Shown piece after piece: positions 46,774 to 55,996 of a stretch of DNA of 64,000 bases. The DNA is from Gonapodya prolifera JEL478 (Eukaryota; Monoblepharomycota; Monoblepharidomycetes; Monoblepharidales; Gonapodyaceae). The translations under genes and the position numbers were made by a program. Below the pieces are notes generated by a model. That model saw only the letters and a list, made by a program, of their open reading frames with translations. It was not told where the DNA came from and searched no databases. How positions within the stretch are numbered: the first letter of the stretch is position 1; every line of letters begins with the position of its first letter. Location of the stretch: assembly GCA_001574975.1 (NCBI GenBank), contig KQ965732.1, forward strand, positions 310,001 through 374,000. The letters run 5' to 3'.

Positions 46774-48618
46774 TCAATCTGTCTTGTCCAGCGCCTCCAG
46801 TCTTTCCACCAGAGGGGGGTGGCTGTAATGATACGTAGAGTACCATTTGTCCGGATTCAAATTCTGCATTTATGAAGGTTTAGTTGGTATTGTCCACCGC
46901 ACCATTGAAGAGATTAAAACTCACTCCCAAGTTTTCAATATGGAGCTTCACCAACGCCCCTCGCAGCTGCTCCCCTTCTCTCAACGACTTTGCGTACGCA
47001 TCCGCTTCGAACTCATTCTTGCGCGAGAGTAAGTTGAGGAGCAGTCCTGCGACGGAGTCCCACGGACCCAACACGAACGAGAAGAGAAGGAACGCGATGA
47101 GTGTGGGGTAACTCGTGGAATTTGTGGGCGCCGGGAAGTTGAACGATGCAAACAGTGGTGGGTGATGTGCGAAGCTTGAGAGAAACGATCGTTCAGTGCG
47201 ACAGACGAAGCCCAAGGGGGGTGCAAAACTCACTGTGAAAACGTGTAGAACACTAAAAACATATTGATTTGTTGTATGGTTAGGAGAACAGGTACTTTAA
47301 CAGGAAAAATGAATCCTTCACGGATGTCTGGATACTAATTACATGACAAGGCTTACCGTGGTTACGCTTCCAGTGGCCAATTTCGTGAGCTATCACGGTA
47401 GGTGAAGTATTGGGGATTCCCGGCAGATGCCCTCGGTAAGCAATCGAATCCCTTCCCACAAACCCAAAGGAAAAACTTCGACGTACCAAGAACCGCTATG
47501 ACTTCTTCCTCATCTGCTTTTTCAACGAGCGTATCGAACAAAACGATCCTTTTGTTGTTACCGAATCCATACATGTAGGCATTTGAGTGGGCACTTCGCC
47601 TACTTCCATCGACAACAAAGACCTTGTCCATTGGGAACGAGGCGCGTTCCGCAAGAGCTCGGATTTTAGCGTGGAGAGATGTGGTGGGCGAGAGTGGGGT
47701 GAGTGTGTTGAAAAGCGGTTGGATGAAGTTGGGGTATATGTGCATCATTGATAATTGAAAGAGGAGCCTGGAAGTGCGTTGGGAGTCGTGGTGGGGAATG
47801 TAGTGATGAAGGTGTGGAGCGAAGCGAGGGAACAACGAGATTGACACTTACAAGAAGCCCCATAAATAGAAGTAAAATTGTCTCCCCGATTTTTGAACGA
47901 TCCATAGAGCCGCTGCAAGTACTGGGCCTCCGAGTCCGGCGGCGAGAAGGAGCGTTTTTACCTGATCGCCAATCCACGTCCCGAAAGTTGATTTGTTGAA
48001 TCCGTGGCGTTTTTCCACGACAAAGGTAGAGTAATAACTAAGCGGCGCGGAAAGGATCTGGTTTGCGATGATGAACGCTCCCGTGAATGCCAACGACGTT
48101 GCGATTTCGGGCACCGCAGCTGGGTCGGCGAAAGGTGAGGAGGTCAAGGCAGTTGTCAGGGCAGGAGTATTATCGCCAAATCGGATGCGAGACACGTAAA
48201 CGAAAACGCGAGAGACGACATGGGCGGATGAGGACCACAGTGCTGGTAGAAGGTCAAAGCCAAGTATGACGGCCGTTTGAAGTTGAGAATACGCAGATGA
48301 TACGAAGAGGAAGAGCGATCTATCGCGCCCGTAGGCTACATAGCAAGAGTTGAGCGTGAAAGAGTGAACGCCAGTAGAAGTGCATCGTTGGGATGTTGCT
48401 CTCACATTGTGATTTGTCAAATGTTTCTTGCGTTACGATCTGACTGAGAGCAGTGGGGACATGCTTCTCGGAGAGCTTCTTGTGTTGTCTGTATTGTATG
48501 TACGTCTATGGTGGATCGGACGTTGGCAATGTTCTAATGTGCAGGATGGACAATCGTGACTCACCTCGAATGAATAAACGAGGAAAGAGAAGCCCAGGAC
48601 AGCGCTTTTGTATGCCAT
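46774..48618 (-). CDS. STE24: CAAX prenyl protease 1 (Ste24/FACE1)
   Basis: Zinc metalloprotease of the endoplasmic reticulum and inner nuclear membrane that trims prenylated CAAX proteins. The first exon starts MAYKSAVLGFSFLVYSFE and splices into YIQYRQHKKLSEKHVPTAL, the family start. Hydrophobic spans follow, then EKRHGFNKSTFGTWIGDQVK. The catalytic motif is VIAHEIGHWKRNHG (HEIGH), followed by SRKNEFEADAYAKSL with the third zinc ligand Glu. The last exon gives NPDKWYSTYHYSHPPLVERL, ending at TGA 46774. All these are diagnostic. Introns are short GT-AG. A yeast homologue acts in a-factor maturation. Here only general CAAX processing can be stated. Confidence 0.95.
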
Positions 48619-49124
48619 CGCGGCGCGTGGACAATCGGCTGATAAACCGCCGAATGTTCACCTCCAGCCCCTCCTTCAGCTTCAGCTTGCCTCGGATTGA
48701 CGTGAGCCAGGTTCATCCGAATAAAATGACCACAATGAAAACAAAAACATATTGCATCTATGAATGTGTTCGAACGTTGACCGTGTTCGAAATTGGTGGG
48801 CTCAACGAAAAATCTCGTTCGCATCAGCACGTAGCCATACATTTGAGTTTTGAGTTGTTGAGATAAGGCGCGCCTGAGCTCACGCCTGAGCTCAAAATTT
48901 TGTCAGCGGCGTTGCTGTATTTTTCGAATCACGTTGGCATGGGGAGCTGGAGACCATGCATTTGGGCGTGAAGATTCCCGTTTGCCACGATTAGCCGAGG
49001 AGTTCAGCCGCAAAACATTTCCAGGCAGCGACGGCGGACGCAGAAGAGCCACAGGCGTAGGACGGATCCCAGCAAGTAAGCGTGTTGAGTCCCAGCGGCC
49101 AGCGGGCGAATCTCGGTTGACCTT
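48619..49124. other. Divergent region between Ste24 and the syntaxin
   Basis: No supported frame. The direct repeat GCGCCTGAGCTCA/ACGCCTGAGCTCA lies at about 48869-48893. It may hold an unresolved first exon of the syntaxin. Confidence 0.4.
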
Positions 49125-50504
49125 GTGTGGCTATCTCCTCGCGATGGCGTTCGCTCTGGCCGTCTGCCCCACTCAGTGTACTCCCCAGCCCTTCGCGGTT
49201 CTCCGACTCCCTCGCGGGCATCCACTCCCTCGGCACGAGCCGCGTCTCCCTTCGCCGTGCCGCAGTCTGCAGACCCACAACCACGACCTTCCTACCACGC
49301 ATTCAAAGACAGAACGAACGAGTTCTTCACGACGGTCGAATCCATCGCTTCACGTTCCTCGAATGGACCGATGGAAACTCACGCCCTGCTCAGAACTTCG
49401 CGGAATGACTCGAATGGAAAGCAACAGCTCTCTGGAGGTCCTCCCAACAGTCAGTCCGCTTTCACCCGGGAGGCGGCGTCCGTTGGCAAGGAAATCAATT
49501 TAACGATGGAAAAACTCTCTCGGCTTGCCAAGCTTGCGAAAAGGCGCACGCTGTTCGACGACCGTCCGGAGGAAATAAACCAGCTCGTGTTTCTGATTAA
49601 ACAGGACATTGCCCGCGTCTCTGGCCGTATTAGCTCGCTTCAACAATCTCTCAATGAAGCCAAACGCCGGGGGCCTTCGCAGTCATCCCGCTCCCCCGCG
49701 TCAACCTCCACACCCGTGCCCTTGGCCGCAAACCGTCACGCCGCGGACCATGCCTCTTCTGTCCTCTTTTCCCTTCAATCTCGATTAGCATCTACGTCTT
49801 CGGAGTTCAAGGACGTTCTCGAGGTCCGAACGCGTAACCTGCGGGAACAAAAGCAGCGGAGAGACCAGTACGGATTCGCTGGTGCGCCGACAGATGGTAC
49901 CGCGGGTGGTGGCCCTGCTGCCCCCGGAAGCGGCACGCTTGGCGGCATCGCACCCCCCGCTCCATCACCCTCTCCTTTCCCCTCCGTCGCGTCTGCCATA
50001 CCCCCATCATCAGACTCTCCTCTTTACCGCTCCTCCCCGCTCGCCGAGTCTGGACTTCTCCACCGGCACAGCTCCGCCTCCGCCCGTGCATCACCCATCC
50101 CAAACGGTGGCTCCCCCACCCCCCGCGACTCCTCTGACCATGTCATTGACATGGGGTCCTCAGGGGCCAACGCCCCGTACACCAGCACGGCGTATGCCCA
50201 ACAGCAACTCCTCGCCCCGGCGTCCAACGCCTACTTGGACTCCCGCCGTGATGCCATCGACTCGATCGAATCCACCATCGCCGAGCTGGGCCAGCTGTAC
50301 CAGCAGTTTGTCCAGGTCCTGGCGGGACAGAGGGACCAGGTGCGCCGGATCGACGAGGACGTGGCTGCGGCGGAGATTAATGTGGACAGGGCCGGCGCGG
50401 AAATCGCGAGGTACTATCAGAATTTGAGGGGGAACAGGATGCTGATGGTACAAGCATTTTTAGTGGTGATGGTGTTTGTCCTGCTGTTTGTGTTGCTGAT
50501 GTGA
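49125..50504 (+). CDS. SED5: Syntaxin-5/Sed5-type Golgi Qa-SNARE (start not resolved)
   Basis: Membrane-fusion SNARE of the ER-Golgi and intra-Golgi steps. The N-terminus contains FKDRTNEFFTTVESI, the Sly1-binding N-peptide of Sed5. A helical Habc region follows (EINLTMEKLSRLAKLAKRRT, DDRPEEINQLVFLIKQDI), then a long Ser/Pro linker. The Qa SNARE motif is RDAIDSIESTIAELGQLYQQ with the central zero-layer Gln in QQFVQV. A C-terminal membrane anchor reads MVQAFLVVMVFVLLFVLLM. The open frame starts at 49125 without an ATG. The true start is probably in an upstream exon, since the N-peptide usually begins within a few residues of Met. The Pro/Ser-rich lead (49180-49270) may be partly intronic. Confidence 0.88.
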   Translation: MWLSPRDGVRSGRLPHSVYSPALRGSPTPSRASTPSARAASPFAVPQSADPQPRPSYHAFKDRTNEFFTTVESIASRSSNGPMETHALLRTSRNDSNGKQQLSGGPPNSQSAFTREAASVGKEINLTMEKLSRLAKLAKRRTLFDDRPEEINQLVFLIKQDIARVSGRISSLQQSLNEAKRRGPSQSSRSPASTSTPVPLAANRHAADHASSVLFSLQSRLASTSSEFKDVLEVRTRNLREQKQRRDQYGFAGAPTDGTAGGGPAAPGSGTLGGIAPPAPSPSPFPSVASAIPPSSDSPLYRSSPLAESGLLHRHSSASARASPIPNGGSPTPRDSSDHVIDMGSSGANAPYTSTAYAQQQLLAPASNAYLDSRRDAIDSIESTIAELGQLYQQFVQVLAGQRDQVRRIDEDVAAAEINVDRAGAEIARYYQNLRGNRMLMVQAFLVVMVFVLLFVLLM

Positions 50505-51025
50505 GAGGATGGCGGTCGGCGCGGTGTGCAGCCGGGCGAAATGGGGACGAAGTGTCCAAGCGTTGTAGAGGGAGTCTGGAATGTGGAATAAGTTATTGCC
50601 GAGCCGATTGTGGCTCCTCGATACCCTTCCAGGAACGGCGAACGCGGTGCTCTTTTCGGTAACTACATTCTTCTCTACCTCTGCCGCGTTGCGTCTAGTC
50701 GGCACCGTAAAGACTTTGACCGAGCATTGAGTGGCAATGGGGGGACGTTGCAGCAGTATTGATACCTCATTTTCTTTGCAATTTTTGAGCCAAATAACGA
50801 TGCTGCTGCTACTCAATATACACTCTCTCACTTGACAAATGGGCGCTTGCTTTAGTGGAATGCTTTGGTAGTTTTCGCAAGTCCGTGGATATGCCTCTTG
50901 CAGCACCTACATTCGAAGAGTCATCAATGTTCCATACGATACAAATAAATCATTATTTCTATGTCTGGTCACAGATATCACCAAAATAGCCTCCCAGTGC
51001 CTCATTTCCGAAGATGATTTACCGT
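50505..51025. other. Convergent 3' flanks
   Basis: Lies between the syntaxin (plus) and the HemG-like gene (minus). A 148-codon minus-strand frame at 50460-50906 starts without ATG and overlaps the syntaxin end. I do not support it. Confidence 0.4.
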
Positions 51026-52533
51026 TCAATCATCCTCCGAAGCCGTGGCAAACAGGTTCCGGCCCTTGGTTGCAAAGAGGTCCTCCCTCGAGGACTTGGC
51101 CTCGTAGTGCTCTTGAGCCTCGACTACGAAGTCCCGGGCGAACTGTGATGGGGATTAGGCGGGGTAACATGAAGTAGACGAGTGTTGTGGGAGGGATGAG
51201 GCCAGATGAATTGAATGGAAAGGGGGGAGTGGGGGTAGGATCATTTGGCGGAAGGAAGAGGTGGTAAAACAACATGTTGACATCGTCACCGGACCAACTC
51301 ACGTCATCGATCTCGTTAAGGTTCGTGTATTCCCTATCACCTTTCTTCGGGTCGCTCGGATCATCACCTGTAAATGACGGACTTTGGAGGTTCACACGGT
51401 GCGGCGCGAAAACGATTGAATTCGACAACGCACCAGCCTTCACGTATTTCGGATTCCACCCCAGATCATCCACGCTCGAGAGCACCTTCTTCACGCGAAT
51501 CTTATCCACCAGGGAGAACTTGCTCCAAGGGATGTGGCCCGGGACCACTGGTCGAGATGTATCCAACCGCTGAAGCCAATCGTTGCGAGGTACTAGAGTG
51601 CTACAAGTCCTTCCTCACCTTTTACAATTCGTGGCTTCAAACCGGTTGCCCGCAGGAAACTCTTGAGCCCTCGGTCGTTCTCCTGGCTGTAGCCCTTCCC
51701 AAGTGGTGACATCGAAATCACTAACAGGGCGTGCGGAATGCTGTTCAATCAACCAAAGGTAGAGTGTCAACATCGCTTAGCATCGCCAAGACGTTCACTC
51801 GTCAGAGGCGGCCCACACGCACTTGTTGATTCTGCTGAGGTTGTGAGACAGGAAGGACGTGATTTTTGAAGACGCACCGTCATTGTTGTAGAAGGGGATT
51901 GCAAGGGCGAGCGCCTTGTAGCGCTTCCAGTTAAAGTCTGCGGGAAGCCCTCCCTCGATGTTGAAAAGCTCAGACGTGCCGTATTCGGGGTGCGAGAGCT
52001 GGAGAAATGATTGTCACTACCCTACTCCTGTTCCCGCTCCCGCGTGGGCAGGGTAAAAACGGTGGAGCGTACCTGGAGACCATCAGCAAGGTGCTTAGCG
52101 AGGCGGACCGTCTAGTAAGTGTCGGGATTGAGTGGCGAGTCCCATGGTTGTATCCAGAGAGAGCGACAGCGTCATGACATTGGCGATGGCATGGTACAGA
52201 TGTTGGTGAGAAAAAGAAGACGGAGAAGAACGAAGATGGGGCGAGGCGCGGGAGGAATGCGGGGAGAATATTACGAAAAGGTCTCCCAAATCCATATGTC
52301 CGCAGGATGATGTATGAAAACTTACCCCTCCAGACTTGGAGGCGTAGATGATGGCGCTAGGGCGCCAGGCGATTCAAGATAACAGAGTTTGGAGGATGTG
52401 GGAAGGGGAGAAAGGGGGCAGTAGCAAGCCGGCCACGAATGAGGGTGCCGAAGAAGGGAGGGAAGGTTGGAAGGAGGCGATGGGCGGTCGACGGAATCGT
52501 GCGAGCTTACACGTGCTCCGGGTTAGACGACAT
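51026..52533 (-). CDS. Flavodoxin-fold protein, HemG-like
   Basis: Probable FMN-binding flavoprotein. Seven exons, 52533-52511, 52356-52326, 52111-52073, 51998-51823, 51740-51626, 51569-51303 and 51142-51026, sum to 768 bases, 255 residues. The N-terminus, VAIIYASKSGGTVRLAKHLA, has the flavodoxin phosphate loop. Next come FNWKRYKALALAIPFYNN and INNIPHALLVISMSP, where bacterial HemG has the strand and RLNSMPSAFYSVNL. Then come SFLRATGLKPRI and VVPGHIPWSKFSLVDKIRVK, which parallel the HemG C-terminal half. HemG is the menaquinone-dependent protoporphyrinogen oxidase of gamma-proteobacteria. An extra 50-60 residues with SPSFTGDDPSDPKKGDRE are inserted before the last helix. Fungi normally use Hem14 for that step, so the true role is open. 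Two donors (GTAAAA and GTGCGT) are only fair, but phase is kept. Confidence 0.68.
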
Positions 52534-52613
52534 GTGAAACGAAGGCGAAATAACGTTTGCGTTCGTTTGGGACTGCGGACAGATCCCTGAGCCGTAGCTG
52601 ATATATTAGAAAT

Positions 52614-53429
52614 CTAATCTACGAACGTCGCCTTCTCATTTGAGCTCTCAATGTTGTAGCATGTTTTTAGCGGCCTCAGTTCGAAATGAGGTGCGGAGCT
52701 CGTTGTCCAGGGAAAGAACGATTGGTATGTATCGTTCTTCGCGAAAAAAATCGGAACGTCGATTACGGTGAGGGGTATTGTCTTGCTGAAAATGGTGCGG
52801 TACAGTGCTAACAATTCTAAAACAAACGACCACCACGTAGGTATGCAAAGTATGCCGCTGTTGACAACAGACTCGAAAGGTCCACCAAAAGGTTCCCCTA
52901 GGGGGTTGAGAGAGTGTGGATAGTCAGCTACAAGCTCGTCAGTCCACGTGCGACCAGTATGACGAACCTGAATGATGCAATACACCCAAATGACAGCGAC
53001 ACCTGGAAGGATGGAAGTTCATGAGATTCGTAGCTCCATTCCGTCACAGCATTTCGACACTGAGACAGGTCGTTTACTTCTCGGTGCTACTCACGCGTTC
53101 CAATCAAGGCCGCTTCCAGAGTCTTGTCGACTTCGGCGAAGTACACCAACGTGCATCCTGCCCCCGACGCGACACCCGCGAAGAGCACCTGCATCCAAGT
53201 CTGTTCTTTACGCGAGCTCGTGAAGTAGATCATGGCCACAACAAACGCATACACGGCCACGGAGCGTAAAATGGCGCCGGTCATATTGTAGTCGCTCCAA
53301 TGCTTAAAATTGTCCAGTACTATATGGTGGAGCGTCGCCTCGGCGATGGTTAGGGGTACTGCATACACGATGGCAGAGAAGGCCTCTGACTCCCTGATCG
53401 CTTCTTCGTTTGGGTCGTGCTCTTCCTCC

Positions 53430-53465
<36 letters not shown>

Positions 53466-53708
53466 GACAACGGAGCATCATCCTCCGAGTCCGAACCTTC
53501 GGCAGCAGTCCCGGGTCGCTGAAACCGAACTTTGTTCAGCTTTGCACCGTTCAAGATGCCGGTTTGGTCTACGATCTGCAACGGTGGGTATTGCAACGAG
53601 TGGACCCACCCATGATTGACACGTGTGAGTACATTGGCAACGTACCTCCTCAATAGTGCTTCTATCCATCTTGCCCTCAGGCGCGCCTCCCTTCCGCTTT
53701 CTCGCCAT
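52614..53708 (-). CDS. Membrane protein with HD repeat, conserved fungal type
   Basis: No firm function. The start MARKRKGGAPEGKMDRSTIEE splices over the intron 53643-53580 into IVDQTGILNGAKLNKVRFQ. An acidic stretch then holds alternating His and Asp (HDHDHDHDHDH). Three or four hydrophobic spans follow (AFSAIVYAVPLTIAEATLHH, ILRSVAVYAFVVAMIYFTSS, MQVLFAGVASGAGCTLVYFA). The second exon begins VAVIWVYCIIQ and stays open to TAG at 52614, though its second half looks less protein-like and could include an intron. The order basic start, acidic linker, helical hairpin ending in a W-V-aromatic motif resembles the fungal DUF7719-type proteins, but this is from memory. The HD repeat could bind metal. 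Confidence 0.6.
53430..53466 (+). repeat. Tandem hexamer (GTGGTC)n
   Basis: Six units of a 6-base repeat, encoding the His-Asp run of the membrane protein on the minus strand. Copy number is likely to vary between strains. Confidence 0.85.
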
Positions 53709-53787
53709 ACCGCGCACCCGACTCCGTTGTATTCGTTGCACCGCAGGGCACCGCTGCTGCGGTCAACCGCTCCTCCCCCCCCAACAC

Positions 53788-55837
53788 ATGTTTTCGATTC
53801 CGTCCACTCGCCTGGCGTCAGCGGCGTCGAAGGTTGGCGCGCGCACTCTGCCGGCGCTCTCTCGTGCGGCTTCGGGTGTCGCGTCGTCCGTGCAGGTGTG
53901 TACTGGTCACGATGCGTGAAGCAGTCCTTTCACAAGTCTTACAACTCCGCCTGTTTCGCACGCATTCAATTGAATCGCTCGCAAATATGTCTGGTAGAGC
54001 CTCAATCGTGCCCTCAAAGATGAGGACCCCGAAATCGCCAACATTGTCGAGCTGGAGAAGCAGAGGCAGCGTGATTCCATTGTCCTGATCCCCTCCGAGG
54101 TGAGCACGGGAGAAACTTGCCAAGTTTATAATTTCTCGTGTAACTCGCACCCTTGAACGTACCCAGAACTTCACGTCCCGCGCTGTTTTCGATACCCTGG
54201 GATCTGTCATGCAGAACAAGTACTCAGAAGGGTACCCGGGAGCCCGCTACTACGGTGGAAACGAGTACATTGATGCGGCTGAATCCTTGTGCCAGAAGCG
54301 TGCCCTCGAAACGTTCCGGTTGGACCCGGAACGGTGGGGAGTGAACGTTCAACCCTTGTCCGGCGCACCGGCGAATCTGTACGTGTACTATGGAGTCGTT
54401 GGACCAGGAGGGAGGATTATGGGCCTTGACCTTCCCCACGGCGGACAGTGAGTGACGTTGTCGAACCACATATAGATTGGTATCTTTTCCACCAACCCGC
54501 ACTCCAGCCTTTCGCACGGGTATCAAACGGACACTAAGAAAATCTCTGCGATCTCGGCTTACTTTGAGCAAATGCCGTACCGTTGCGACGAACGGACGGG
54601 ACTGGTGGACTACGACGCCCTTGAGAAAACATCCCGCCTCTTCCGCCCCAAGCTCATCGTCGCGGGTGGTTCGGCCTACGCGCGCAACTGGGACTACGAA
54701 CGGCTCAGGAAAATCGCGGACGGGTGCGGTGCCGTGCTGATGGTGGACATGGCCCACATCAGTGGTGAGTCCACGCATGTCAGAGCAGTTTTTGGGCGAA
54801 ATTGTCTTACAATATTCAATCTGATTACCACGCGCACGCTTAAAGGCCTCGTCGCCGCCTCTGTCCTTCCCGACCCATTCCCGCACGCCGACGTTGTCAC
54901 CACCACGACACACAAATCGCTCCGCGGTCCCCGCGGCGCCATGATCTTTTTCCGCCGGGGTGTCAAGAACCTCGATAAGAAGGGTCAACCCGTCCTGTAC
55001 GACTTCCAGGACCGCATCAACGCCTCCGTGTTCCCGGGCCACCAGGGGGGTCCTCACAACCACACCATCACGGCCCTTGCGGTCGCCCTGAAGCAGGCCC
55101 AGGGCGAGGCATTTAAAGAGTACGGGAAGCAGGTGCTGAGAAACGCCAAAAGGATGGAAGAAGTTTTTGGGAAAATGGGGTACACAATGACTTCGGGTGG
55201 CACCGACACGCATCTTTTGTTGCTCGACTTGCGAGACAAAGTGAGTAGCATGTGGTTGACGCTCCTCAATAGATCCGGTGTATAGCAGAGGACGCCAGTG
55301 GTCGTATTATGTTGGGCATCCTAACCCGATCCCTACATATAGAAAATTGACGGTGCTCGTGTTGAGCGCATTCTCGAACTGGCCAAGATCGCTGCCAACA
55401 AGAACACAGTGCCCGGCGACAAGAGCGCCCTGATTCCCGGAGGGCTGCGGATGGGTGAGATCTCACCTCGGGACCATGTTTGTCACATGCGTTCCTTACT
55501 CATTCCATCTTGCAATGCCGACCCCAGGCTCTCCTGCAATGACGTCCCGCGGGTTGATGGAGGATGACTTCACCCAGATCTGCGAGTTCGTCGACCGCGC
55601 TATCAAGGTGACCGTCGAGTTTAACTCTGGTGTTGCTGGTTAGTACATCCGTACTGCAATCAAATTGTGTTGGACGTGGGATCTCATACCTTTTCTTCAT
55701 GGCCGCAACGTGCAGGTTCCAAGCTCAAAGACTTCAAAGAGGCCCTTGGCGATGGTGCACAGCTGTCCCAGCTGGGAGGTCTTAGGGACGAGGTTGTGTC
55801 GTTTGCGAGGAAGTTTCCTACTGTTGGGTGGCAATGA
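53788..55837 (+). CDS. SHM1: Serine hydroxymethyltransferase, mitochondrial
   Basis: PLP enzyme converting serine and tetrahydrofolate to glycine and methylene-tetrahydrofolate. The N-terminus [20 protein letters not shown] is basic, lacks acidic residues and looks like a mitochondrial targeting peptide. Then follow [89 protein letters not shown], and the PLP-lysine motif [20 protein letters not shown] (Lys). The C-terminus has [15 protein letters not shown] and ends [11 protein letters not shown]. About eight exons. The start ATG at 53788 is the first after a pyrimidine-rich leader, divergent from the membrane-protein gene with about 80 bases between starts. Confidence 0.96.
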
Positions 55838-55996
55838 CGAAAAATAAATGTTGATTATACGGCGAAGAAATGACCACTTGGTCACCAAGGGTGGGGGCGA
55901 AAATACCGAATTATGTTGAAATCCCTCGGGTTAGGGGTTTTCGTTGCTCCAGATGTGAGGAGCGGGTGAGGCCACAACTGGTCAACACAATCGACG

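Noticed and set aside
50460-50906. 148-codon minus-strand frame after the syntaxin
   Set aside because: Starts without ATG, overlaps the syntaxin 3' end and has no family or splice support.
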